IMG/VR virus record: IMGVR_UViG_3300032116_013558
Span: 1 to 51,560 of that record
DNA: 51,560 nt
Direction: 5' to 3' (one strand)
DNA from: a virus
In this document: positions 40,353 through 49,026 of the stretch, in pieces
How positions within the stretch are numbered: the stretch's first letter is position 1
Layout: every line of letters begins with the position of its first letter
Translations under genes and position numbers: made by a program
The notes under the pieces: model-generated
Database searches by the model: none
What the model was told of the DNA's origin: nothing
Seen by the model: only the letters and a program-made list of their open reading frames with translations

Positions 40353-40810
40353 TATTTCTTTTTGGTTTTAGTTTTTGTAGATTTTTTTTCTTTTTCTACT
40401 TCTCCATACTTTGTTTTTAAGTAAGTGAAGTATTCATCACCTTCTTTGATATGAGTGAGAATGTTGTAGTAATCAATTGCTGTATTTTTTGAACAATTGT
40501 ATTCTACCATAATCAATTCTACTAATTTTTCATTAGCAGATTCCTCACTCTTTCCCTTAATATAACGAAGGTATTGCTTTCCTTTCGGTAAAACTCCTAT
40601 CATAAAAAGATAGTAAAGTTTAGGCTCCATTGTTTGAGTTAATGGTTGAAATTGGGCAATGGTTTCTACAAAATCATAGTTCATAGAAAGAAATCTATGA
40701 ATCATATAATTACTCCAAGTCTTTAAATCTTCTTCGGATAATTTATCGAAGTAATTAGGATCTTGGTCTTTTGTTATAGCGTTAAGATGGTCGAAAAGCG
40801 TTTTAGCCAT
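40352..40810 (-). CDS. 62: Clamp loader small subunit (T4 gp62-like)
   Basis: This 152-residue protein has MAKTLFDHLNAITKDQDPN, WSNYMIHRFLSMN, LMIG-like PKLYYLFMIGVLPKGKQYLR and MVEYNCSKNTAIDYYNILT, which align with the helices of T4 gp62 (PRGKRYGKWAK and NTNDAINYKSILT). With gp44 it loads the sliding clamp on DNA. The C-terminus is Lys/Thr-rich. In T4 this gene follows gene 44; here it is separated from gene 44 by eight genes but still in the same transcriptional direction. Confidence 0.8.
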   Translation of the reverse strand: MAKTLFDHLNAITKDQDPNYFDKLSEEDLKTWSNYMIHRFLSMNYDFVETIAQFQPLTQTMEPKLYYLFMIGVLPKGKQYLRYIKGKSEESANEKLVELIMVEYNCSKNTAIDYYNILTHIKEGDEYFTYLKTKYGEVEKEKKSTKTKTKKK

Positions 40811-41382
40811 TATCCAGCAATATATTTGTTATAAAATTCTAATTTAAATTGAGAATACCCAATTCTGCAGTTTTTTTCCCAATCATCCATCCCACCATCA
40901 TCACTTACCCATTTGTAAGAAACTATCGGTATTTTGAACTCTTTGCAAACTCTCGTAATTGAGTATAATTCCATTTCAAATATACTACATTTATTTAACA
41001 ATTCCAACTTTTTAGGGGGAAAGTTTTTAACCTTTTCCTTCGTAATAAAGGTTTCGGATGTGAAGCAGCTAACTCCTTCATTTTCAATCTCTAAATAATC
41101 CCCATCCTGGTCGAAAGGGGTGATAGAATAGGGAACTAATGGTTCTGCATCCATATCACCATTATATACATCTTTAACCTTTAATAACATACCCTTATCC
41201 ATACTAAAACTCCCACAGCTACCAAAATTACAAACTAAATCAGGTTTGTGTTCCAATATGCCCATAGCCGTTTTATATCCAGCGTTTATCTTTCCAACGC
41301 CAGTATGAATAATCGGATAATCAAACAAAGTATCATATCCATCTGATTCTTCTTTTAATGCACAAACAAATAATACTTTCAT
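40810..41382 (-). CDS. Nucleoside phosphorylase / MTA-SAH nucleosidase-like
   Basis: This 190-residue protein has the family pattern: VLFVCALKEES, IIHTGVGKINAGYKTAM, LVCNFGSCGSFSM, CSIFEMELYSITRVC and SYKWVSDDGG. The E-M-E and S-D-D stretches are the usual substrate and catalytic Asp. Length is about 40 residues shorter than bacterial MTA/SAH nucleosidases. It would cut a purine nucleoside, perhaps methylthioadenosine formed when polyamines are made, linking it to the SpeD-like gene at 20602. It could also serve nucleotide recycling. Confidence 0.72.
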   Translation of the reverse strand: MKVLFVCALKEESDGYDTLFDYPIIHTGVGKINAGYKTAMGILEHKPDLVCNFGSCGSFSMDKGMLLKVKDVYNGDMDAEPLVPYSITPFDQDGDYLEIENEGVSCFTSETFITKEKVKNFPPKKLELLNKCSIFEMELYSITRVCKEFKIPIVSYKWVSDDGGMDDWEKNCRIGYSQFKLEFYNKYIAG

Positions 41383-41388
41383 ACTCTA

Positions 41389-41703
41389 CTACAATTCTAA
41401 TGTTAAATTACTTTGAGGTTCTTGTGGAGGAGGTGTCTTAACTTCTTGCTTTTCTTGTTTTGGTTTTCTAAGTTCTGCGGGTATCAACTCATCAACGGGC
41501 TTTCCACAACTTCCGCATATCAATATATCAAATGGTAATACCGCATCTTTTGTTGTCCCGGTTACCAATTTTGAAAATTTCTTAATAATAGCTGCGGAGA
41601 TAAAATACTCACCTCCACAATTTGAACAATTAAAATCCTGTGCCTGTGACCAATCTATTTTTGGCTGAGGTGGTAATTGTTGGTTTCCTAAAATTTGTGC
41701 CAT
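41389..41703 (-). CDS. Zinc-ribbon phage protein
   Basis: This 104-residue protein has two pairs of cysteines (CSNCGGEYF and CGSCGKPVDE), about 40 residues apart, which should bind one zinc ion. The ends are proline- and glutamate-rich and disordered. It may bind nucleic acid or a polymerase. Unknown function. Located between the SGNH-like gene and the nucleosidase. Confidence 0.6.
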   Translation of the reverse strand: MAQILGNQQLPPQPKIDWSQAQDFNCSNCGGEYFISAAIIKKFSKLVTGTTKDAVLPFDILICGSCGKPVDELIPAELRKPKQEKQEVKTPPPQEPQSNLTLEL

Positions 41704-41714
41704 AGTTTTTGTTT

Positions 41715-42617
41715 TTATTTTTTAATGTTTCTTTTTAATACTTCAAATATTTTTTCGTGTCCATTTTCATTAGGATGACACGGATCGGGAGTTCCATAAG
41801 GTCTATCCGGCATTAACCATTCTTTCCATATAGTTGTATCATTACCACTATATAATGGTTCAATTAGAACATCAGTTATTTTATTTTTTTCATCTATCTC
41901 ATCGATGAAGAAAAAGTTTTCATCTTTAAAAGTGTTATAAAAGCAATTTTTAATTTCACTTTCCTCTGTCAAAAATCTTACCATCGATTTAGCGAAAAAT
42001 GTAGAATTCCCTACATAATAATCTTTGTAATTTAGTTTATATCCCATAATAGGAATTGGTATATCAAAGAATAAGTGTTCTATCTCATTTTTTTCAAACC
42101 ATTTGTGAACTAAATAAATCGAATAACTGTTTTGTTTAAATAACTCTTTTAGATAATCAACCCATTTTGTGTGGTCAAAATCTTTTTTGTAATGCCAATA
42201 CTTTCTATTGTAGAAATTTTCGTATTCAGTCCAATAACCTACCCAATCATCTATTCTTAAAATCTCTTCCTTTTCCCCATACTCTTCTCTAAAATCATCA
42301 ACCCTAAAGCTATTAGAGTTTACTTCTTTAAAAAATCTATTACCATAAAAAGGATTAGGAATAAGGTCTTTATCTATTTGTCTTTCGAAATATGTAGTCT
42401 GAAATAATACCAAACTATTCTTATAAAATTCTATTGGTTTATTCATTAGAGTATTACTCCCTACTATATTACCTGCACCACTAATTGATAGGTTAATTAG
42501 TGGAACTCCTAACCAATCAGCAATTCTTTGCCCATAGATTTTATCCTTATCAGCATTTAATCCATAACTGATAGAACAACCCCATAATATAACTTTATCT
42601 ATTTTTCCCATATCCAT
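41715..42617 (-). CDS. SGNH-hydrolase-like protein (third copy)
   Basis: This 300-residue protein (Met1 or Met3: ATG-GAT-ATG) opens KVILWGCSISYGLNADKDK, where the Ser in G-C-S is the candidate nucleophile. NLSISGAGNIVGSN supplies the Gly/Asn of blocks II-III and DPCHPNENGHEKIFEVL the Asp-His pair. The middle is rich in Trp and Tyr. The start overlaps the stop of the methyltransferase by 19 bases. The same layout occurs twice more in the window. No signal peptide; substrate unknown. Confidence 0.75.
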   Translation of the reverse strand: MDMGKIDKVILWGCSISYGLNADKDKIYGQRIADWLGVPLINLSISGAGNIVGSNTLMNKPIEFYKNSLVLFQTTYFERQIDKDLIPNPFYGNRFFKEVNSNSFRVDDFREEYGEKEEILRIDDWVGYWTEYENFYNRKYWHYKKDFDHTKWVDYLKELFKQNSYSIYLVHKWFEKNEIEHLFFDIPIPIMGYKLNYKDYYVGNSTFFAKSMVRFLTEESEIKNCFYNTFKDENFFFIDEIDEKNKITDVLIEPLYSGNDTTIWKEWLMPDRPYGTPDPCHPNENGHEKIFEVLKRNIKK

Positions 42618-43822
42618 ATTGGTTCTCCAAATGCTTGATTTTTTCCTTCTTCCGCTTGCTTCTTTGAATCATCTGAATAATAATCACTTACGGCAGTTCC
42701 AGCACCTCCGCTGTTGGGTCTTTTCGTCATTTCCATGCCAATACACCCTCTATATTTTAACCCCCTAGAATGGAGGAAATCATTCATAGCGTTGGTTATA
42801 TCTACATACCCACCATCAGGTGCAGAAAACACATCTGAAATGTTTACGGCTAAGATTCCACCCTTCTTCAAAGTCGGAATCATTTTCTCTAATGCCTTAT
42901 GTAAAAAATTAGTATTCCAATCATCTATTTTTTTATATCTCAAATAAGATTGAGTATCGTGATCTGAATACCTTTCAGTATTGAAGTAAGGTGGTGAAGT
43001 AAAAATTGTATCAAAATAATTTTCATATTCCGAATAATCTACATCTTCCGCCGGTTGTGGAATAAATGTAGCTCTTTTTTCACTCTCAAAAAATGTTTGA
43101 TTAAACTTATAGTATTCTTCTTGCAAAAGATAGTGTTGATGATTATTTAAGTTCGGGTCTATACCAACATAATGTTTAGTATTATCACCCGCATAAAATC
43201 CTGCAAATCTATCACCCCATCCTGCCGAAAAATCTAAAATGTATTCGGATTTAAAATAATCGTAAAGTGCTTTTGCAACATTTGGTTTGAATTGAGATGC
43301 TACATATTTTCTCAAATTCATCGCCATCTTTAAGGTATTAATGCTTACATCAGTTAAAACCTTATCTAATGTAAAGAATGCTCTTACAATGGTCTTTATT
43401 CCTTCAACTGTCTGCCACGTTCTCCAACCGGATGGGCCTCTTACCCAATCAACTTTATATCGGTTCTCTACGTGGAATTTATTGGATGCTTTATTACCAA
43501 CGGTATACTTTTTGAAATACATAAACTTACCATCAAATGTAAGTGGGTATTTACTCTCTCTACCATTACGAGGAAACCAATTACCTTCAATCAATATATC
43601 AGGCCACCAAGTTCCTTTTAATTTTTTGTAATCTTCTAATACCTCTTCATTAGTATAAACCGGTATAGGTAATGGATATGTATGACAGACTTCTGATAGG
43701 GTTTCTATAATTTCTTCTTTATCATAAGTTTTTAAAATATATGCCCACTCCTCCTCATCAATAGTGAGGTATGGTTTCATATCATAAAACTTACTAAAGT
43801 ATTCTTTTATAGTTTTCTCCAT
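42599..43822 (-). CDS. SAM-dependent DNA methyltransferase-like (copy 1, SPPY)
   Basis: I use the ATG at 43820-43822 (MEKTIKEYF); a longer frame would begin with TTG. About 407 residues. The N-terminal 180 residues have KKLKGTWWPDIL and FKPNVAKALYDYF. The methyltransferase core has YILDFSAGWGDRFAGFYAG (SAM site) and TIFTSPPYFNTERYS, the S-P-P-Y motif of amino-methyltransferases acting on adenine N6 or cytosine N4. It is very similar throughout to the next gene, a tandem duplication. Likely modifies phage DNA, or protects it from host restriction. The stop overlaps the SGNH start. Confidence 0.8.
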   Translation of the reverse strand: MEKTIKEYFSKFYDMKPYLTIDEEEWAYILKTYDKEEIIETLSEVCHTYPLPIPVYTNEEVLEDYKKLKGTWWPDILIEGNWFPRNGRESKYPLTFDGKFMYFKKYTVGNKASNKFHVENRYKVDWVRGPSGWRTWQTVEGIKTIVRAFFTLDKVLTDVSINTLKMAMNLRKYVASQFKPNVAKALYDYFKSEYILDFSAGWGDRFAGFYAGDNTKHYVGIDPNLNNHQHYLLQEEYYKFNQTFFESEKRATFIPQPAEDVDYSEYENYFDTIFTSPPYFNTERYSDHDTQSYLRYKKIDDWNTNFLHKALEKMIPTLKKGGILAVNISDVFSAPDGGYVDITNAMNDFLHSRGLKYRGCIGMEMTKRPNSGGAGTAVSDYYSDDSKKQAEEGKNQAFGEPIWIWEK

Positions 43823-45036
43823 ATCCAAATAGGTTCACAAAATCTTTTACCTTCCGCTTCCTTTGCTTTTTCTAATGCCTCTTCGGTATAACGGTCTTCA
43901 TCACCTTCAATAATTGCCCCCGCTCCTGCTGAACCAGGTCTCTTTGCCATCTCCATGCCCAAACATCCTTCGTATTCCGCACCTAATGTTTGGATATAAT
44001 CATTCATTGGGTTTGTAATTTCAACATAACCCTTTTCTCTATCATTTGATTTAGCATAAACATCTGCAATGTTCACTGCCAAATAACCTCCTTTACGAAT
44101 AGTTGGCCATAAGTTATGAATTACTTTATGTAAAAATTGTTCATTCCATGCATCAATAGATTTATATCTTACCCAACTTTGAGTATCATCATAAGAATAC
44201 CTCTCAACATTAAAGTAAGGAGGTGATGTAAATACTATATCAAAATGGTCGGTATATTGTGAAAAATCTAAATCTTCGGCAGGTGAGCAATGAAAATCTG
44301 CTTTCTTTTCTATTTCAAAAAATGTTCGGTGTTTTTCATACCAATCTGCTTGCTGACGATATATCGGGTGATTTTCTTTTCTAGGGTCTACGCCTACATA
44401 ATGCTTTCCGGTTTCACTTGCATAGAATCCCGCTAAACGGTCTCCCCATCCTGCTGAAAAATCTAATACATTCTCTACTTTAAGATAATCGTATAATGCC
44501 TTTGCCACATTAGGTTTAAATTGTGCACAAATGTATTTTCTTAAACCTAAACAAGTTCTCAAAGAGTTTCTATCTATCTCATCAAATTTAAGAGTATATA
44601 ATCCACCCATAAGTGAAACCATAAACTCTCTTGTTTCCCAAGTTCTTTTTGGGCCAGGTGAAACGGTACCGTCTACACTCCAACGATTTGCCTGTTGGAA
44701 AAAATTAGAGGATTCATTACCAACATTATTTCTACTGAAGTATTGTTGTTTACCTCTAAATGTTATTGGGTATCTGCTTTCTGATGCTTTTCGTGGAAAC
44801 CATTCTCCTTCTTTAAGAATGTCAGCCCACCATGTACCTTTTAATTTCTTATACGCATCTAATACTTCTGCATCAGAAATTTGTGCGTAAGGTATTGGGT
44901 ATTCCATAAGAATGTCGGCCAATGTTTCCTTAACATCATTAATATCGAATGTATTTTTTATATACGTCCACTCCTCTTTACCTATGTGTAAGTAAGGAGT
45001 CATTCCCTTAAATTTGTCGAAATAATCTAAATACAT
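43807..45036 (-). CDS. SAM-dependent DNA methyltransferase-like (copy 2, SPPY)
   Basis: This 409-residue protein has DFSAGWGDRLAGFYAS (192-207), GVDPRKEN and TSPPYFNVERYS (270-281). It aligns with copy 1 from KKLKGTWWADIL to EPIWIW. EMAKRPGSAGAGA against EMTKRPNSGGAGT shows conservation after the catalytic motif too. It starts 29 bases inside the acetyltransferase gene. Two divergent copies may recognise different sequences. The large conserved N-terminal domain, absent from ordinary small methyltransferases, suggests a phage family of its own. Confidence 0.82.
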   Translation of the reverse strand: MYLDYFDKFKGMTPYLHIGKEEWTYIKNTFDINDVKETLADILMEYPIPYAQISDAEVLDAYKKLKGTWWADILKEGEWFPRKASESRYPITFRGKQQYFSRNNVGNESSNFFQQANRWSVDGTVSPGPKRTWETREFMVSLMGGLYTLKFDEIDRNSLRTCLGLRKYICAQFKPNVAKALYDYLKVENVLDFSAGWGDRLAGFYASETGKHYVGVDPRKENHPIYRQQADWYEKHRTFFEIEKKADFHCSPAEDLDFSQYTDHFDIVFTSPPYFNVERYSYDDTQSWVRYKSIDAWNEQFLHKVIHNLWPTIRKGGYLAVNIADVYAKSNDREKGYVEITNPMNDYIQTLGAEYEGCLGMEMAKRPGSAGAGAIIEGDEDRYTEEALEKAKEAEGKRFCEPIWIWRKL

Positions 45037-45589
45037 TTCTTATAAAGTTATATTTTTTATTATCAATGATGGTTTCTATATTTTTATGAGCCGGTAATCT
45101 CAACTTATAAATTGAGCCAGAAATAAATCCTTCTTTTTTACCATGCCACATTTCACTATTTTCATCTACTAATTCAAACCCATTTCTTTCGTAAAATTTT
45201 CTAGCTGTTTCGTTTGCAGTTCTAACTGATAGAATAATGTTTTCACATTGCTTTGATTTACAATACTCTACAAACTGATTAAATACTTTTTGAGCAGAAC
45301 CATTTCTTTCTTTTGATGCTATTTGGTGAATAATCATATCACCTTTTTTCTTTCTAGCAAATGTCTTTCTTGCAATCTTAGAATTACCCTTGCTTTTCTC
45401 AAAGGTTATAACTACGCCATCTTGCAATACTACACCACCATTAGGTTTATTAAAGTATTTTTTCAACTTAAATCCTTGTCCAGCCAAATGGGGAAATACT
45501 TTTGGATATAAATCAATTATTTCCATTGCTTCTCTGATGGCTGCATCCATTTCATCACCCTCATTTTGTATATTAAGTATTCTAACCAT
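45008..45589 (-). CDS. GNAT-family acetyltransferase
   Basis: This 193-residue protein has the GNAT core: MIIHQIASKERNGSAQKVFN, where R-N-G-S-A is the acetyl-CoA pyrophosphate-binding loop, and IILSVRTANETARKFYERNG, the conserved strand and Y-x-x-x-G-F. It would acetylate an amine of a protein or small molecule. The start lies eight bases inside the asparagine synthase gene. The N-terminal third (KVFPHLAGQGFKLKK) may hold the substrate pocket. Likely cytosolic. Confidence 0.85.
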   Translation of the reverse strand: MVRILNIQNEGDEMDAAIREAMEIIDLYPKVFPHLAGQGFKLKKYFNKPNGGVVLQDGVVITFEKSKGNSKIARKTFARKKKGDMIIHQIASKERNGSAQKVFNQFVEYCKSKQCENIILSVRTANETARKFYERNGFELVDENSEMWHGKKEGFISGSIYKLRLPAHKNIETIIDNKKYNFIRNVFRLFRQI

Positions 45590-47042
45590 TTATTGAGAAA
45601 AATTTATTAAGTAGTATATCATTCTTATACGAATATAAGGATTTTAATTGAGATTTCAAAGTATCTTTACGAAGTTCCATCATATCACCGGTTCTACAGC
45701 CTTTTGCAAAGTAAACCTTAGGTCTATAAAGAAGTTCATCTGAAATCTCTCCCTTAAATGCTGCTCTTAATAAGGGTTTCATATGTCCACCTTCTTTTTG
45801 ATAAAGGGGTGGAATGTTTAGTGTATATTCTACAAACGGTCTCCAACTATAAGGAGTTCTAACCTCTACGGTTCCACCCCACATAATAGATTGGTTCGTT
45901 GTTAGAAAGTTTGTTTTATGAACATCTTCTACTAACTTTCTTCTTGCCTTATCGTAATCTTCCGGTCTCCAATGAAACGCCTGAATATGTCCATAACTTC
46001 CCCATATCTCATCTGAAAGGTCTCCACTAAACACAACTTTAAATCCTAACTCATTTATTTTTTTGGATAGGGCTATTTGTGCAATCGCTGAACCAACATT
46101 TTGCCATCTACTTTGTTCAATCACATAAAGTGTTTCTTCAATTGCATCTTCTACATCTTTTTCAGTCAATATAATTTCATGCAACTTAACACCGAATTCT
46201 TTTGCAGCAATTCGTGCATATTTTATATCATCGTTCTTTGTATCACCATCTCCCATTGAAACTACAAATGCCTCAATGTCAGGCTTAATACGCGAAAGTA
46301 TATAAGTTGTAATTACTGAATCAATACCACCGCTTAGAATTGTGCAAATGGGAACATCTGAAACCATCTTTACTTTTACGGCTTCTTCTAACATTTTTCT
46401 AATGTTATTGACAATAGTTTCTCTATCATCATTTATTATTTCAGTTGGAAGTTTGTAATAAGTTTGGGCTGAATGTTCTAATGTTTTGTAATTATATTCT
46501 AAATAAGTACCAGGATAAATTGCCTTTACTTGTGTATCATATAAATCAGTAAGTGGAAGGCCTTTCTTTTCGGAACAAAATACTAACTTACCATCGTTAT
46601 CAATCCCATACCAAAGTGGAAGTTCACCTACATAATCTCTAACTACAAATACCTTATCTATTTTAGTATCAACTATTGCAAATGAAAACATACCATCTAA
46701 TAACTCAAATGATTTAGTTCCAAATTCACAATATGCGTTTAAAATTATTTCAGTATCAGATTTAGTTTTGAACTTTGTTTTTAGAGATGACTTCAATTCT
46801 TTAGTTTCAACGCTATCCCAAAGTTCCCCATTATATACAATACAAACCGTCTTATCTTCATTCCACATTGGTTGATTCGCAGTTGAGGAAAGGTCTTGTA
46901 TTGAAAGGCGGTTATGCCCTACATAGATGTCATCAATTACATCTACAATAGAAGCATCTCTACCTCTATGAATTATTTTTTGTAAATGGTCTTTGGTTTG
47001 CTTTATTGATGTAAACCAATTACCTCCTATTATTCCGCACAT
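45582..47042 (-). CDS. asnB: Asparagine synthase (glutamine-hydrolysing)
   Basis: This 486-residue protein starts M-C-G-I-I-G, so Cys2 is the glutaminase nucleophile. The first domain has IIHRGRDAS, HNRLSIQDLS and YNGELW. The second has ILSGGIDSVITTYIL, the ATP-pyrophosphate loop, and FSGDLSDEIWGSYGH. It is complete but shorter than E. coli AsnB (about 554). It converts aspartate, ATP and glutamine to asparagine; phage copies may instead amidate a sugar or protein in the glycan pathway. TAATG overlap with the membrane gene upstream. Confidence 0.92.
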   Translation of the reverse strand: MCGIIGGNWFTSIKQTKDHLQKIIHRGRDASIVDVIDDIYVGHNRLSIQDLSSTANQPMWNEDKTVCIVYNGELWDSVETKELKSSLKTKFKTKSDTEIILNAYCEFGTKSFELLDGMFSFAIVDTKIDKVFVVRDYVGELPLWYGIDNDGKLVFCSEKKGLPLTDLYDTQVKAIYPGTYLEYNYKTLEHSAQTYYKLPTEIINDDRETIVNNIRKMLEEAVKVKMVSDVPICTILSGGIDSVITTYILSRIKPDIEAFVVSMGDGDTKNDDIKYARIAAKEFGVKLHEIILTEKDVEDAIEETLYVIEQSRWQNVGSAIAQIALSKKINELGFKVVFSGDLSDEIWGSYGHIQAFHWRPEDYDKARRKLVEDVHKTNFLTTNQSIMWGGTVEVRTPYSWRPFVEYTLNIPPLYQKEGGHMKPLLRAAFKGEISDELLYRPKVYFAKGCRTGDMMELRKDTLKSQLKSLYSYKNDILLNKFFSING

Positions 47043-47314
47043 TAAAACTTTTCTTTTTTCTTAAAGTATTTGAGGATTATTATCTTACCAATAGAGCCAG
47101 ATAAAAGAAATAGGATAATTGTAACCCAATCACCCTTTAAAAAACTATCTACTGAATACGCGGTTGATGCAATCCAAAAGGCAGTTTGTATATTAAATAA
47201 TAAAACTGATTTTGTTATATCATTTTCAACTACCCATTTTATTTCTAAAACTTTAAATACGGCTAACGCTAATTGAGAAAATACAACAAATAAATAAACT
47301 AAAAAATCATTCAC
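47042..47314 (-). CDS. Small membrane protein, three helices
   Basis: This 90-residue protein has three or so hydrophobic segments (about residues 5-22, 37-52 and 62-80) and ends in a basic tail (KYFKKKEKF). It is inserted between asnB and the clamp-loader large subunit, linked to both by TAATG. No family recognised. It might be a membrane anchor or a lysis or exclusion factor. Confidence 0.5.
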   Translation of the reverse strand: MNDFLVYLFVVFSQLALAVFKVLEIKWVVENDITKSVLLFNIQTAFWIASTAYSVDSFLKGDWVTIILFLLSGSIGKIIILKYFKKKEKF

Positions 47315-48258
47315 TATTTAACTAATTGTATTACTGAAATAATAGTTGCCATAAATGTAATCTCCTTATCAACTACTAATGCATCTTTTGATGTTCCTTC
47401 CGCTAATGCAATAATAACATTTGCAGTATTTCCTTTTGCGTAATCATCCAACTTATCATATAGAAACGAATAAACATCAGTAAAATCTGAAATACGATTA
47501 TCAGCTACTAATTGTCTTATTACCATAAACTTATTCCTAACTTCATCTTTTGATTTTAGTATTTCTACTAATTTGATACGAAAATCAGAATCAACTATTG
47601 TAGCACTATCAGTTTTCAAAACACCATTAACACAAGCTAATTGACAGGTATTAATAATTTTTCTGATATCAGGATAATATCCATCTACAATAGGAACTAA
47701 ATCAGCCGGATTAAATTGTATATCCTCTTCTTTTAGAATTTTAGCAATTTGAACCGCTACATCTTTCTTTGTTGGGGGTACAATTTGAAATGATTGACAT
47801 CTACTTTGAATTGGAAGAATGATTTTCTCTATGTAATTACACGTCAAAATGAATCTACAATGCTTACTAAATGTTTCCATTAAGTTTCTTAACAACGCCT
47901 GTGCATTAGGTGTCATATAATCAAACTCATCCAATATAATAATCTTATATGGCTTGAATCCAACTCCACTTGCAAAGTTTTTCACTTTATTACGAACCGT
48001 ATCAACATTGTTCTCATCAGATGCGTTGATAATCATTACATCGGATTCGATATTTTTTACGATTAGTTTAGCGAGTGTTGTCTTACCTGTCCCCGCTTTA
48101 CCGAAGAAAAGTAAGTGAGGTATATCACCACTTTCGATATACCCCTTTACTTTTGCTTTGAGATTTTCATTACCTACATAATCATCTAACTTTGTAGGTC
48201 TATATTTCTCAACCCAAAGTGAGTGAACTTGTTCTTCTTGTTGTTCGAAAAAACTCAT
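47314..48258 (-). CDS. 44: Sliding clamp loader large subunit (T4 gp44-like, AAA+)
   Basis: This 314-residue protein has VEKYRPTKLDDYVGNENL, the typical start, Walker A FGKAGTGKTTLAKL, Walker B IIILDEFDYMTPNAQ, and the arginine-finger S-R-C box (IQSRCQSFQI). It is an AAA+ ATPase that, with gp62, opens the sliding clamp and loads it on primed DNA. Length matches T4 gp44 (319). It is 18 bases past the clamp gene stop. Confidence 0.95.
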   Translation of the reverse strand: MSFFEQQEEQVHSLWVEKYRPTKLDDYVGNENLKAKVKGYIESGDIPHLLFFGKAGTGKTTLAKLIVKNIESDVMIINASDENNVDTVRNKVKNFASGVGFKPYKIIILDEFDYMTPNAQALLRNLMETFSKHCRFILTCNYIEKIILPIQSRCQSFQIVPPTKKDVAVQIAKILKEEDIQFNPADLVPIVDGYYPDIRKIINTCQLACVNGVLKTDSATIVDSDFRIKLVEILKSKDEVRNKFMVIRQLVADNRISDFTDVYSFLYDKLDDYAKGNTANVIIALAEGTSKDALVVDKEITFMATIISVIQLVK

Positions 48259-48276
48259 ACTTTGAATTGTTTAAAA

Positions 48277-48993
48277 TTATGATAATTGAACTTCTACTAG
48301 GAAATATGATGAAGTGAATCCATCAACAGAGAAATCCACATTTGCTAATCCTTCTTTCGATACTTTTAATGTTGCTTTGTTAGCCTCTTTGTTAGCAGAA
48401 AGAATCTCTTTGAAATACTTTGCGGAGAATGAAATTGGTTTTACTTCTCCATCGAAACTATCATTAACTACCAACTCAACTCTATTAGTGTTGATGTTAG
48501 AATAACCAATAACAATTTTCAATTTACCTTTTTCCGTCAATACAGTAAAATTATCGATGTCACTCAACGCTGATTTTGCTTTGATAAACTTCTCAATAAA
48601 ATTACCATCCATATCAATACTGATACCGAACTCTGGTAATTGTTTTAAATCCGGTACATTTGGAATAACTGCTAAATCCGCTAATTGGTATTGAACGGTT
48701 GTAGCATCTGATGTTAGAGATAATGAAATCGGCTTTTCATCAACTTTTTTCAAAGTGATGTTTACATCATTTCCTAATACACCTAATAAACTTTTTAATG
48801 TGTTTGTATTGTAAACACCGACAGTAGAATCTTCGAAATCGAAATCTACCACACTAACTGAACCTAATACAGTCTTATCATCGGAGATAAAACGGGTTGT
48901 TAATGTTTTGTTTTCTGCTTTCCAAGAAACTGATTCAACTAATCCTGCCAAATTATACTTTGAGATAAAACGGCTTAAACGATTTTTGTCCAT
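48277..48993 (-). CDS. 45: Sliding clamp, DNA polymerase processivity factor (T4 gp45-like)
   Basis: This 238-residue protein has the size and two-domain beta-rich plan of T4 gp45 (228). Distinctive parts are VSVVDFDFEDSTVGVYNTNT, SALSDIDNFTVLTEKGKLKI and the final GLANVDFSVDGFTSSYFLVE. It forms a ring that tethers the polymerase; position between genes 43 and 44 supports it. A promoter-like octamer lies 33 bases upstream, so the clamp may be expressed separately from the polymerase. Confidence 0.9.
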   Translation of the reverse strand: MDKNRLSRFISKYNLAGLVESVSWKAENKTLTTRFISDDKTVLGSVSVVDFDFEDSTVGVYNTNTLKSLLGVLGNDVNITLKKVDEKPISLSLTSDATTVQYQLADLAVIPNVPDLKQLPEFGISIDMDGNFIEKFIKAKSALSDIDNFTVLTEKGKLKIVIGYSNINTNRVELVVNDSFDGEVKPISFSAKYFKEILSANKEANKATLKVSKEGLANVDFSVDGFTSSYFLVEVQLS

Positions 48994-49026
48994 AACGATT
49001 GTTTTAATTTTTATTTTTTATTGTTG

